64,000 nucleotides of DNA from Jaltomata sinuosa (lineage: Eukaryota; Streptophyta; Magnoliopsida; Solanales; Solanaceae). The stretch is from positions 310,001 through 374,000 of the forward strand of contig QJPP01002945.1 of assembly GCA_003996215.1 (NCBI GenBank), written 5' to 3'. The position numbers and the translations under genes were made by a program. The notes beneath the pieces are model-generated. The model was not told the origin of the DNA, did no database searches, and was given only the letters and a program-made list of their open reading frames with translations. Position 1 is the stretch's first letter. Each line of letters begins with the position of its first letter. This document shows, piece by piece, positions 22,932 through 34,763 of the stretch.

Positions 22932-23946
22932 GTCACACCCCAAACCTGGAGAGACCAACAAAAATCAAACTAAAAAAACACTGATGGGCTATCAAGGCCA
23001 AGCCAAAAAAAAAAAGAAACGTAATGAAAATTAACTCAAATATAACAAAAATATAATACAAGGTCAACCAGACTGTAACTGCCTATCTAACCCACAATAG
23101 ATATCTACAAGACTCTAAGATGAAGGACTACAAACCACGAGTTAGGATGGGGCACCAATGTGCCTGTATCAATATAAAGCTAAAGAAGACTCTTGACTCA
23201 AAAAATCTAGAAAAATAAGAGCATACCAATCATCAACTAAACTTGACCATACATAACGAGGATCACTGTGTACCTGATAACCTGCCGACATGAATGAAAC
23301 TCCCCCAAGTAGTAGGGACGTCAGTATGAAAGAATGTACTGAACATGTAAGGTGATAGAATAATAGAAACAACACAACCCAAAACTAAAACCACAATATG
23401 AAGGAAGTTCAAATAGAAACAATACCAGCATCCCAGCCATAATTTGTACAGATACAATGTCAGCCTAAAACTACCTTACCTTCCCCTACTCCAGGCCACA
23501 CAACAATCATAATCTCAGCCATACATCACCTTAGAAACTCAAGATATCACTAACCAAAACAATCATAATATAGAAATGCAATACAGGATGAACAACACAA
23601 GTAAATCAACCTCTCAAACACAATCACAGTCCAAAGGGTTCACAATACATAGGTTAACCCTATAGAACAAACTCACACCTTATGGGGAAAGGAATACACA
23701 AGTATAACCATGCGGAAACTACTCACACCTTATAGGTCTTCATAAAAGGGATCGACCATGCGGACAGGTCTCACCCCATACAGGTTCTTTCAAAGCCATG
23801 AGCTAGATCATGTGGAAAGGTCTCACACCTTACAGGTCCTCACAAGTCCTCTAGGCAATCATAATCACAATCACAAAATGCAATAACACATAATACAATA
23901 TGCAACACCCAATACAATACAATAGAAACTTAGCAAAATAACCTAC
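22932..23946 (-). repeat. LTR-like fragment, minus strand
   Basis: The left edge TGTCACACCCCAAACC is the reverse complement of a typical Solanaceae gypsy LTR end (GGTTTGGGGTGTGACA). No open frame looks coding. At about 23671-23850 it holds three to four imperfect units built on CATGCGGA and CTCACACCTTACAGGTC. The right boundary is set by the next LTR. Confidence 0.6.
23671..23850. repeat. imperfect tandem units, about 60 bp each
   Basis: The words CATGCGGA (or CATGTGGA) and TCACACCTTAYAGGTC recur at roughly 60-bp spacing. Units are diverged, which suggests an old duplication inside the LTR. Confidence 0.65.
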
Positions 23947-25402
23947 TGATGACATCCAAAATAACTCTTCCAAAAGAGGTGGCAATGATCATCGAGCAAA
24001 ATAATAACCCAATGCTAGTCGGGGTCTAATCCACAAGGATTGGTATGGAGATTATCCACAAATTGTAATTTGATTCACAAGAGCAAGCATAGTGTTCAAG
24101 CAAGTTAAGTAAATGGGGGAATTTATTTTGGGAACGAAAATTCAAATTCATAACAAAGCAATGGTGTAAATAAAATAGTTTATATAAAGATTGGAAAGAC
24201 TAAGGGTGTGATTCCGAGCGGGTTATGCATTGGGATTGGGGTTGATTGTTTGAATTCATTTTCAATCAAAGTGGGGGTAGCCTTGGTTCAAGTCATGCTT
24301 AGTTATATTTTTACCCTCCAAACATATATACACTATGGTCTCTTTTGAACACTATAGTTGAGCAACAAAACAACCAATTGGCTTAGGTGAGTTAAGCTAT
24401 TTCTAGCCTCAACTCTTAGGTTGAAATTTCCTAAATTAAGTTATTTCTAGCCTCAATTTATGGTGAAAATCCCAAATCCCTACTATTGAATTCTTACCCA
24501 ATTATTGAACTCCTTTTTAAAGCAGGCACATAATTAATAAGCTAAATTAATGTTTACAACCATCAATTTTATAATAAAAATATGAATGATTCAATAGACC
24601 CACATATAATAATCAATTATAAACCTAAATAAGCAACACCCATTCCCAAATTTAAACATCCATCATGCACACACCCCTAGAATTGCAATGTGAGTTTTCA
24701 ATAATTCCATTCATCTTCAATAACTATCTTCAATTCCAAGCTCAAATATTCAATAATGGTGTTTTTCAATTCAAAAAAAAAGAAAGCTACGAAAACTTAT
24801 ACTCAAAGGTATACTCTAACAACTATATCCTAATTGGGGGAAAAGTTGGCATATATTCCTTGCACAGATCCCAAAAAGGGTCTTGGAAGCTTCCCAATTA
24901 TGCAATAGAATTTTGGACTATTTTTCCCCTCAAGGTACTTGCGACAACAGTACTTGCGACAACATCTGCAATGGCACCTGCGGTTTCCCTTGATAATTTG
25001 TGGAATACAGGTGCCAAGTCTTTGAGGCAGTGAAGAATCTCTTACCTGCAGCTTTATCTGCGCGGGCACCTACAATTGCCCTTGGCGACTTGCGGCACAC
25101 ATGTACCTGTGTTACTGGGTAGTTCTTCAACTTCTATTTTTGCTGGCACCTATGAAACGCAGGTGCCCTCTTGTGGCTCACAGGTCTCCATGCAAATCCT
25201 GAGCAGTTCTTTTCTCTTCCAGTCATCTCTTGACTTAGCTTCCATTTATGGCTCATTTGGGTTCAAATCCTCTTCTTTCTTGATTGATCAAGAGTGCCTG
25301 CATATAAGATAATAAAGGCATAAAATCCTCCTAAATCACATCAAATTAAGACAATAACTCATGAATAAGAGCTAAGTAAGTTGGTAGATTACCAACTTAT
25401 CA
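23947..25402 (-). repeat. LTR (3' LTR) of outer tRNA-Asp-type gypsy-like element
   Basis: In plus coordinates it begins TGATGACATCC and ends CAACTTATCA. It parallels the LTRs of the element at 33474-40139: both start TGATRAC, both have a GGGGTCKAWYCCACARGGA block near the left end, and both are followed by a C-rich PPT complement and GCTTG-TCCT-CAAGC. PPT placement at 25403-25415 shows that this is the 3' LTR of a minus-strand element. Its 5' LTR was not found and is probably right of the window. Confidence 0.72.
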
Positions 25403-26140
25403 AACCCCCAAACTTGAACTATTGCTTGTCCTCAAGCAAAGCACTCACAAGGCAAAGGATTTACACAAACTTCTCAAGACACAAGGGCTGCACAAAGGAC
25501 TATACCGACTCAAATACTCAAGAAAATAATAAACAAATGACTAAAAATAAATGACACTCACTCATTTGGTACCACCATAAACACAAGGAAAAATTGTTCA
25601 CTTCAAAATTCCTTTTTCAAGAGAATTCTTTCATTCAAGATCAGGGGAACTTTTCCTTCAAAACAAGATCATTCAAGTTTCTCAAGTCATTGGCATTAAC
25701 CTTCAAGGTTTGCCTCAAGATTCACTGCACAACTTGTCTCATTCATTCCCCTCAATTTAGATCAAGACTCACTATTTACTTCAAAGATGCAATGCCACTC
25801 ACCACAAGAGAGAATCCCACTCACAAATAAGCAATTCACACTATAGAAATTATAAGAGAACACAAAGACTGTCACTCTCTCAAACAAGTTCAAGTACACA
25901 CATATCGAACTATAGGCTTGCCCTTTATGTAGTTCCCTACTAATGTAGAGTAGCAAAGCTCAGAATCACTAAGGACTTGCGGATAACTATGTGGGCTAGG
26001 GTTACAGTGAGGATTTCATTTGGTTCAAGTGACTAAATCTCCCTAATGCTATCATTAGGCAATCAAGTGCACTTCTCACATTATTGGTTCAACTTTACCT
26101 TATTCCTCCCTCTCACAGTTCCAAATTTTCCCACAAACCA
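25403..26140 (-). other. non-coding 3' interior of outer gypsy-like element
   Basis: On the minus strand AAGTTTGGGGGTT (25403-25415) is a good polypurine tract, with the hairpin GCTTG-TCCT-CAAGC at 25424-25437. The rest is AT-rich without a coding frame and runs up to the CACTA insertion point. The interior resumes at 59246. Confidence 0.65.
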
Positions 26141-26340
26141 CACTACAACATTTTAGGCTAAAGGTCACAATAAATCTAGACAACGCTTATAAAGTATTGC
26201 CAAAAGTATTTTTGAGAATGCTTTTAAAGTGTGGCCTTAGCATTGAGCTTTTGGCCACAGAACTTTTAGCAATGCTTTTAAAGTGTGCTCTTTATAATTA
26301 TAGACTACACTTTATAAATGTAGCTAAATGATAAAATAAT
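26141..26340 (+). repeat. CACTA left terminal and subterminal repeats
   Basis: The terminal inverted repeat is followed by CTTATAAAGTATTGCC, GCTTTTAAAGTGTGGCC, GCTTTTGGCCACAG, GCTTTTAAAGTGTGCTC and CACTTTATAAATGTAGC. These are repeated degenerate words that match those at the right end. Confidence 0.85.
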
Positions 26341-26351
26341 TGGCAATGCCT

Positions 26352-26361
26352 TATATATATA

Positions 26362-26453
<92 letters not shown>
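26352..26453. repeat. (AT)n microsatellite
   Basis: About 100 bp of nearly pure alternating AT with one GC interruption near 26363, inside the CACTA subterminal region. Confidence 0.95.
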
Positions 26454-28071
26454 GGCTACCCTTTTAAGTATGATTTTTTTTTATAATTTTAAAAGCAACA
26501 CTTTATAAGTGTGCTTTAAAAATTTTAATAAAAAATTTGACCCAGATAATTAGATCCCCCATTTCTAAAAGGCAAAAATATATGCCTAAAATTTTCATCC
26601 AGATAATCAAGTCAGCAAAAATGCTCCCATCTCTTCCACGATTCTCAGGTAGGGTTTCTCCAGTTCCTCTTTGGGTTCTTGCTCGCATATTTTAAGGAAA
26701 AATTATGAGTTTCTTACCATGATTCTCATTGATTTTCACCCAGAAAATCAAGTCAAAAAAAATTCTCCTATCGCTTCTTAGGGTTTCTTCTCCGCTAGTT
26801 CTCTCAAGACCTAAGGTATGCTCTGCTTTCTTGATTTTTTCTTAGGGTTGTATTTTGTTGATTCAAGAGTCAATAAGTTTTTAGTGGTATTGCTAATCGT
26901 CTATTGTATATCACATCTCTGCCATATTTTTAGCGCTACTCTTCTTTTCTTGATTCCAAAAGTAGTGGTAGTGGTGATCATATCTGCCTTGGGTTCAAAA
27001 AGTAAAAAACAAGGATGTATTACAATTGATGAAACTCTGATTGTGATTTTTGTATCTGTTGTCCTCTGCCTACATTCTTGTCTAATTTGCAAGTAGTGGT
27101 GGTGATTGTATATGTCATCTACTACTGCAGACAGAATGGCAGAAAAAATATTTGTTATCATATCTGTTTATGATGATTCTATGTTATCTTCAAATATATA
27201 ATGTGAAAGAAGCTGAATTTGAAGATCCTATACTTTTGTAAGGTAAGGAAGAAATATGAATGAGTCACATGACTCTTTCTGGATAATTAAGTTTTTATTG
27301 AAATGCCTAATTTTGAAATTATTAGGAGTTTTAGCTTTCTGCTTAAATTGTCTGAACATAAAACAAAATTCTTGTTAGGAGACTATGAAAATCTTTCTTC
27401 AAGATCTTTAAAATGATAAAAAGGCTTCTTTTGGTTCATTTTTGGTATTTACTTTGTTGCTCTAGTAAATTTTCTTTTAAATCTAGTAGGAATCAGATCA
27501 GTGAACAACGAACAACTTTGATATAGAAAACAAACTATACTAACTAGAGTTTGTCTTTTCGATAAAGCTCAACATAAATCTGGAGTATCTCTACTTCTAT
27601 ATGATTTAGCGAGTGCACTTGTACAATTTCAAATATTACTCATAATAGAGTTACATTGTATGACACTATGTCATAATTGGAGCATTGTATTTCTGGCATC
27701 CATGCGAGCTTCTTTCTTTGGTCTCCTTATTTCTTTTTTGTTTTCATTTCTATCATAAATCTTTTGTTGCTTGATTCCTGTAGTGCTCAACATTATATGT
27801 TATATATTCTACACTAAACTAAAGATACAATCTGATAGCTCCTCATATAGAGCTAACACTGAGATAGGTTGGTCAAATTAAAATAGTAAATGAATTGGGC
27901 TAGCTATTGATCATTTTGCAAGTCCCACTCTTTTTTTCTTTCTTCGATTTATTTAATTTTTTTTGTAATGTTAGATTAAAGAATCTATGAAGTTTATTCT
28001 TTCTATTAGAATTAGTTTCTCGATTCTTTATATACTTTTGTTCTCACAAATGTTTCTTTTTGACAGTCTAG
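26454..28071 (+). other. CACTA left interior, non-coding or 5' untranslated
   Basis: A partly duplicated leader-like sequence (CCAGATAATCAAGTCAGC and CCAGAAAATCAAGTCA, each followed by AGGGTTTCT...TCTCC) ends in CTCAAGACCTAAG|GTATGC, a plausible 5' splice site. No transposase motif is recognisable. The last 105 bases (27967-28070) end in TTTCTTTTTGACAG, an intron-acceptor-like sequence also present at 47335. Confidence 0.5.
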
Positions 28072-31000
28072 TGTAATGACCCTTCCCGTCATTTTCGCGT
28101 TTGTACTTTCTTTATACTACTAGAGCTTTCCTATAGTGGCCCTAAGTTATTTATGAATTGCTGGGATTGGTGGTTTGGTGCCTTGGTCATTTTGGCTATT
28201 TTCGTATTTTAGAGATTTAACTTAGAATATTGTTGACTTTAGTCAACATTTTTAGCTAACATGCTTGGAATCAAATTTTGACAGTTCCGTTAGCTCCGAA
28301 GCATTGTGTTTGGTCTAGTTGGACCTTTAGTCGAGGTCTGAGAACTTCTAATATGGATTTTGTGTTACTTTCTCTATTTTTAGGCCATTTGGAGGGAAAT
28401 GTGGAACTTGGGTCAGCTTTTGATGATCGGAGCGTCAGATTCAAAATCTTACGATTCCATCAGCTTCGAAATATTTCGTTTAGGTTAGGTAGATGGTTGG
28501 TTCGGGTCCCGGGTGAGCCAGGCTCATTTCATGTGTTGGTTTATTTTTTATTAGTGTTGACTTGGGTCAACATTCCTATGAAACGACCTCGTATGGGAGT
28601 TTTGTTAATTCCGTTGTGTCTGGAACGTTGTTTCCACTCTGTGAGCACTATTGGTTCTTGAATACCGAGTTTTGATCGTGCCAAAAATGCCTCATAGACT
28701 TCTAGAATTATTGTTGGTTTTTGGCTATTGTAGGTGCAGGCCTCAGGCCTTAATTGTGATCGCGAGCCTCTTCCCTTGTGACCACAATGAAGCACCTACT
28801 CCCTTATTCTTCGCGATCGTGATGTCTCTTATTGCGACCACGATGTGGCCTTCCCTCCCTTGTTCTTCACATTTACGTGGCTAGTCCTAGTGATCGCAAT
28901 GGTCTAGCCAGCATGGTCCTCGCGATAGTGAGGGGTCCCTTTGCGATCATGATGAAGGACCCCTAGGCAGAATATAAACTCCCAACTTCGTTTTCTTCAC
29001 TCCAAATATGATTTCCCCATTTATTTAATCTCCAAACTCATCTAAACTCAGTGTTGACTAAATTCTTGGTGTTGGGGTGAAAATTTCTTGACCTTGATCA
29101 TTATTGGTAAGTTTTATCCACTTAAAATCTGTTAAATTCACCTCTTTGATTCTTTAATTGTTCTTTTAGTTGGCTGGCTAGTTTGAGCCATTTCCTTGAC
29201 TAAATCCTCTCTATAATCTGAGCATGCACACCTAGTGGTGTGGTTATCATTGTGCGCTCATCCAATTTTGGTTTTAGGTTGTGGGGCCCACGGGCCCGTC
29301 GGTGACCTAAATTTTCAGCCTGCTATTATTATAGCAATATGGGTGTCCTTAGTCTTATTTTAATGTGTTATTCATGATTTTGATAGTTTGATTATCACTC
29401 GGAGATTTTCAGACAAGTTCATCCTCGGATATTATTGTGCCAGCAGCTTGTCGTCAGATGACAGGTAGGTTATGGTTTAAACTCCCTAGAGTTTGCATAT
29501 ATCACATAAATTATACTAATTTGAATCCTTGGGTTGGGATTTCTAGCTTGGCACCACATACCTTGACTGCTTTTCAAAGTTCGCCTTGTTTTTTTCCTCC
29601 GTTGTGTGTAGCATTCTTCGTAGTTTGATATTATCACCCTTGTGGTCCTGTGTGGCCTTGTTTGACTCTGGACCATAGATGGTGGGCTATTTGGGGGTCT
29701 CCGTGATTCCCGGACATTATTATTGTGATATTAGGCTGGCTATCTGTGTTGTAGAGCGATTAGAGATGATGCAGGGTCGATAGCTTGATTATGAGTTATT
29801 GGGCAGCTACTTATGTTTGATCATGTCATTTCCATGCCTATAGAAAGAGGATTTTTACCACATCTTACTATGGTTTTGACTTCAGGTCTACCAGTATTGA
29901 TTTTCTAACTTTGCATGGCCTTGGGGGCCCATTTTCAATAGAAATGAGTTAGAAACAGTTTGACTTAACTTGTGGACCTTATTGACAGTCGTAGTGCTAG
30001 TTGAGTTTTCTTACTGATTTAGATGGTATTAAACTCGGTCTGATCGAGCATCGGAGATGTTTTACTACTGTTTTAGACCCGGTCATGCTTGGGTGCCATT
30101 GGTGGGGTTTTTGAGATATTTTCCACTATTTTAGACCTGGACAACGTCTGGGCATGTATAATTGAGACTTTAGTCTCCAGTTTGGATCTAGACCTACTCC
30201 AAACGATGTTTTTGAGATTGAGATATAGTATGGGGTTCGGGACCTCCATGGACCTTGTCGTTCTGGACCAGGGGCCTTGGGTTATGTGTGCCAGCAAAGG
30301 GGTATACAGCGGAGTAGAGGTATACAGGTAGTGTCCTTCCATGGAACCTACTTGTTGGGCTCGTTTGACGCCGGAGGAGGTACATACAGAGTTAGTGTTC
30401 CATCCAGAGATCATCAGGCATCATATCATTCATTATTTGAGTCTCCACCCTTGTTTGCTATTTGTTGAGTGTACGCTCCAGTTGTATGGGCGGCTAGAGG
30501 GTTTTATTTCACTTGTTTGAATTCCTCAGTTGTATGGGCGGTCGGGGGACTATAGGTAGACTCTTGTTACTCTATCATGATATTATTCCATGACATGGTT
30601 GTATATGAGGTTTGATACTGAGAGATTGTTTGTATCTTGACTTAGTGAGTTGTATGCTTTGTTGGGTTATTAAATCTTATTTTGAGAATGACTATATTTA
30701 TTATTCTTTTTCCTTCCCTGTCTACCTGAGGTTACCGGTATACCGCCCACTTCTAAACTTACTATATATGGGTTTGTAATTCCTTAATTTCACCTATGCA
30801 TGTTGTGTATATATATCCTACTTGCTAGCCTTGTATGTTGTAATCTGCTATCTTTCCTCTAGGCTAGTTTATGTGTACTTCTTCTTTTATTTCGGTGACT
30901 ATTTGCTTCTATTCTGTCTGTTACTACTCTTTTATCTTATATGTGCTCAGTCAGCCTATGATACCGATTGGTACCTTTTGCTTTGCATTTGGTGCTCATA

Positions 31001-31452
31001 CTACACTCTGCATCTTCTGGTGCAGATCCTAGTGTGGTCCATCGCCATTAGCTCATTGGAGACTCATGCGAGGAGCTGTTTTAGAGATATTTCAAACTGA
31101 GGGTGAGCTCTTCACGACCAAATCATTGCTTTTAGTTATCTTTTGTATCATGTACTCTATTACTACTCGAAGACATCTGTATATATTATTTTGGATCATT
31201 CGTACTTCTTATATGTAGTTTTGGCTCTATACTATGATACTGGGTTTTGGGTTTAGTTAACTTTCGCATATATGTTATATATATTCTTGATTTTTACTTT
31301 ATTTATTTATTGCCCTTGCTTCCGTTATTTAAACTATTCTTCCGCTCATATGTTAGATAGTAGCCCATTACTGACCATTCTGAGCTATAGGAATTGGTTC
31401 ACCTACTAGGAGGTTGTAGGTGCCATTATGACAGAGAAATTGGGTCGTGACA
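28072..31452 (+). repeat. 5' LTR of Tekay copy 3
   Basis: It starts TGTAATGACCC and ends GGGTCGTGACA, followed within three bases by the primer site. A palindrome-rich array at 28740-28970 (GCGATCGTGATG, GCGACCACGATG and similar) lies directly upstream of TATAAA at 28973-28978. The R/U5 part has the hairpin CTGCA (31008-31012) / TGCAG (31021-31025). Confidence 0.93.
28973..28978 (+). promoter_or_regulatory. LTR TATA box, Tekay copy 3
   Basis: TATAAA in GCAGAATATAAACTCCC. The 3' LTR has TATATAAA at the matching place (43926-43933). The position in the first third of the LTR, right after the palindrome array, fits the U3 promoter. Confidence 0.65.
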
Positions 31453-31455
31453 GCT

Positions 31456-31467
31456 TGGTATCAGAGC
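31456..31467 (+). other. primer-binding site, tRNA-iMet type (Tekay copy 3)
   Basis: TGGTATCAGAGC begins four bases after the LTR end and is complementary to the 3' end of initiator tRNA-Met, the usual primer of Tekay and other chromoviruses. Confidence 0.93.
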
Positions 31468-31527
31468 TCTAAGTTCACCGGTATTATCGGTATAGGAGCC
31501 AATGTCTATTAGAGTCCTACGGATCTA

Positions 31528-32690
31528 GTATGATTCTGAGCCAGAGTTTTCTCCCGAGCAGCATGTGGACCAGGGGGCAGCCTAGGTACTACCAGCTTCA
31601 GCCCTAACTCAGTCTTCAGATATTTGGGATTTACTGTTACAGTTGTTGTGTATGATTGGGGAGCGGCCTTCTGAGGCAGCACATACATCTGCTCAGGGGG
31701 TTGCCCTGGGTGCACCTAGTTCAGAAGCGCAGCCTATTTTTGTGGCTCCCTATGCCGAGGTTATTCTGGTCCAATCAATTGCACAACCTCTTGCTCCTCA
31801 CCCAGCTATGATAAAGATAGAGCAGAAGGTATTGGGTAGATTCTTGAGATTGGCACCTCCGAGATTTGCTGGTACTTCTGGGCAGGACCCAGATGACTTT
31901 ATTACTACCTGTGAAGAGATGTTGCATCATTTGGGTTTGTTGGAGACTCACGGTGTTGGCTATACTACATATCAGTTGGAGGGCCCATCAAAGTTATGGT
32001 GGAGGGCTCAAGTTGCTTGCAGACCATCATTGTCACCTCCTTTGATTTGGTCCGAGTTCTTGAGGCCTTTATGGCCAAGTTCTTACCTCAGAGCAATATA
32101 GAGCATCAGAGAGAGGAGTTTACTAGACTTACTCAGAAATTTATGACCGTCTTGGAGTATGAGACCCATTATCATCAGCTTTCTCCATTTGGGGCCATGA
32201 TTATGCCTACCGAGTATGATAGAGTCTGTAGATTTGTGTGAGGGCTACAGAGAGAGTTTAGAAAGCTAGCAGAGATATTTGTTACTAGTGGTCGTTCATT
32301 CCAAGCTATTGCAGACTATGCATGTACTGTAGAAGATTTTCATCATCGTGACACCAGGGCCAGAGATAAGAGGCCTCGATATCAGGGTAGCTATAATGGT
32401 TCTTTTTATGAGGTTCAGGCCAGTTGGGATGAGGTTATCATCCACAACAGCATTAGGGTCAGACTAGTCGACCAGTTCAGGCATCACTCTAGGCTTATGG
32501 TTCTCAATTTGAGCAGGGTCAGAACAGTTAGCACAGTCAAAGTGGTCAGCCATCGAGAGGTACCGATTCTGGGGAATCAGGTCTTGGTGGCTATACGGGT
32601 TCCGCTGGTTCATCCTGATAGGGTAGGTTTATAGGGGATTTTATACTTGTGGTCTGATTGATCATTATGCCAGAGATTGCCCCTAGTAGG
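31528..32690 (+). pseudogene. gag: gag, Tekay copy 3
   Basis: An acidic N-terminus (YDSEPEFSPEQHVDQGAA) is followed by stop codons. The frame at 31643-32101 then carries IKIEQKVLGRFLRLAPPRF, DPDDFITTCEEMLHHLG and GPSKLWWRAQVACRPS, the Tekay capsid. A frameshift near 32055 moves AFMAKFLPQS and EYETHYHQLSPFGAM to another frame (31996-32241). The knuckle near 32645-32680 reads YTCGLIDHYARDC, with the first Cys lost. The protein would form particles. At least one frameshift and several stops inactivate it. Confidence 0.88.
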
Positions 32691-32699
32691 GTATAATTC

Positions 32700-33473
32700 A
32701 GCCTGCCGCTCAGCTGGCTCAGCCTGTTCACTCAGCTTACCCACCGGCTCAAGGATATGGTGGTCAGGGTAGAGGTGGTGGACCACGAGGCAGGGCAGGT
32801 GGTAGGGATGGTGGTCTGGCAGGTGGAGGTCATCGTCAGTTCTATGTGGTCCCTAGGAGATCGAAGGCAGAAGCCTTGGATGCTGTGATTACATGTATGA
32901 TTTATGTGTGCCGTCAGTCTGCTATGGCTTTATTTGATCCTAGATCTACATGTTCATATGTATCTGCCTACTCTCTGCCTTTTTTGGGGTTGGCTAGTGA
33001 GCCATTATATGTACCTGTATCTGTTTCGACCCCAGTAGGAGATTCTTTAGTAGTAGATCGGATTTTGAGATCTTGTATTATTTCTATTGATTATTTGGAG
33101 ACTTGGGGTGATTTGATGGTTCTGGATATGTTGGACTTTGATGTGATACTGGGCATGGACTGGTTATCCCCTCACCGTGCAGTTTTGGATTGCTATGCCA
33201 AGACCAGTACCATAGCCATGCCCAGTGTATCTCTGTTTACGTGGTAAGGTTCTGTTAGCCACGCACCGTCTGGGATTATATCTTGTCTTCAAGCTAGGAA
33301 GTTGATTTCTCACAGGTGTTTAGCTTATCTAGCATATGTTCGAGATACTAGTGCTGACCCTTTGTCTCCTGAGTTTGTTCCTGTGGTTAGAGACTTCCTT
33401 GATGTGTTTCCTACCGACCTATCAAGCCTTCCACCTTAAAGAGATATTGATTTTTCTATTGAGTTAGAGTCGG
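32700..33473 (+). pseudogene. aspartic protease, Tekay copy 3
   Basis: The frame at 32846-33247 contains ALFDPRSTCSYVSAY; the catalytic loop Gly seen in copy 1 (DPGS) is changed to Arg, which should abolish activity. VILGMDWLSPHRAVLDCYAKT follows. A stop at 33245 interrupts it, and the linker to RT runs to 33473. There the nested element inserted after GAGTCGG. Coding sequence resumes at 40140 with the duplicated GTCGG. Confidence 0.88.
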
Positions 33474-34763
33474 TGATAACGCCCAAACTACACCTCAAAT
33501 TACGAAGCGTAAGCGGTCGTCAGCAAATATAGAACCCAACAGAGGTTGGGGTCGATCCCACAGGGAATAAGGTGCGAATTAAGTCGTTAGTGAATTAGAT
33601 GAGTAGTAGTCAGTAGTTTCCGGTAAACGGGGGGGGGGAGGGGGGTTGTGTGATTGAATTGTGAACAAAAATAAACAATAATGTATGAGTGAAAATCAAT
33701 ATGAGAGAGAACTAGGGAAGTGTTCACCATGACGTTGTAACAATCGATTCTAGGGTTAACAGGGTTCTTTCTATCTGCATGTCACGATGTGATTGAACTA
33801 ATGGTATCATCTAAACGTTTCTCAACCAAATAGATGAATTTACTTTTCAATTCTCTCGAACTTGAAAAGGTATGCTTTTATATTTCAATCCTAAACATCA
33901 AGTAGATTAATCTAGTTACAACATTAATCATAAGACGAGAGTTAGTAGTCTCGAATCCTCGTCGTTAATCAAGTTTCCCAATTTTAATCTCTTTACTCAA
34001 GCAAATTTAAACCTAGGCATGCTCTAATGTTTGCAACCACTAGAAAACATTAAATAATGAATGATTAACAACGTGACAACATATATATTGAACCCGTCGC
34101 TACCCGGAATCTATAATGCTACTTTTGCCATGGCTCCGACAACCCTAGTTGTGGGAGTTTTAGTTAATCATGCTAGAAGAAGAAGAGAAGAAAGTCATAT
34201 TCATAATAGAGAGAAAAGATTCTTACAATATAATGAAAACAAGCTTCAATTCTCCAAGAACAAGAAACCAAGATCCCAAGAACAATCAAGAACACGAATT
34301 CAAGAAGTAGAAAACGTGTTTCTTGCTCTCCAATTCGACTAAATCTCTCCTAAAACTATTGGGAGAACTATTGTAAAAAGCTTGACAAATAAAATAAACC
34401 TAACATAGGGTATTTATAGGAGTCTAGGAAACAAAGTCGCAAAAACGTTAGGATTCCGCGTAGCGGACTGCCTAGGTGTGACGGCCAGGCCGACGGACCG
34501 TCACTGGCTTGACGGACCATCGCTGGGACCGTCACCACTAGGCAGTAGGCAGCCTCCACTTGACGGTCACTGTGACGGACCGTCACTCAGGCCGTTACTC
34601 TTATCCAGAATGTCTTTTTGCTCGTATTTCCTTCCGTTTCCGTGTTTGTCTCCCTTTCCTAAAAACATACCATAAAACATCAAAAAGGACGACGGTTGCT
34701 TGAAAACGTACGATTGTTCTTAGTTTAGAGACGTCGAAAGTGCCGTAGAATGGCGGCACATCA
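33474..34763 (-). repeat. 3' LTR (left) of gag-only element
   Basis: 1290 bp. It carries 95 bp (33600-33694, with a G10-A-G6 run) that are missing from the right LTR. The minus-strand promoter is probably TATAAATA at 34411-34418. Upstream of it (34467-34600) lies an array of GACGGACCGTCA-type palindromes with an 18-bp inverted repeat. Confidence 0.93.
34411..34418 (-). promoter_or_regulatory. LTR TATA box, gag-only element
   Basis: The minus strand reads CCTATAAATACCC about 50 bp downstream of the palindrome array. The right LTR has the same sequence. It is a plausible pol II core promoter. Confidence 0.6.

Noticed and set aside
26503..27161. Coding exon of a CACTA transposase in the left interior
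   Set aside because: Short ORFs on both strands have no TNP2 or Transposase_24 motif; the segment looks like leader and intron.
28278..28884. ORFs of 127, 84 and 77 codons in the Tekay LTR
   Set aside because: They lie in the U3 region and in the palindrome array, and the matching region of the 3' LTR is not open in the same way.
34368..34675. Small ORFs on both strands in the LTR of the gag-only element, repeated at 39744-40051
   Set aside because: They arise from the palindromic GACGGACCGTC array, which is open on both strands, and have no protein motif.
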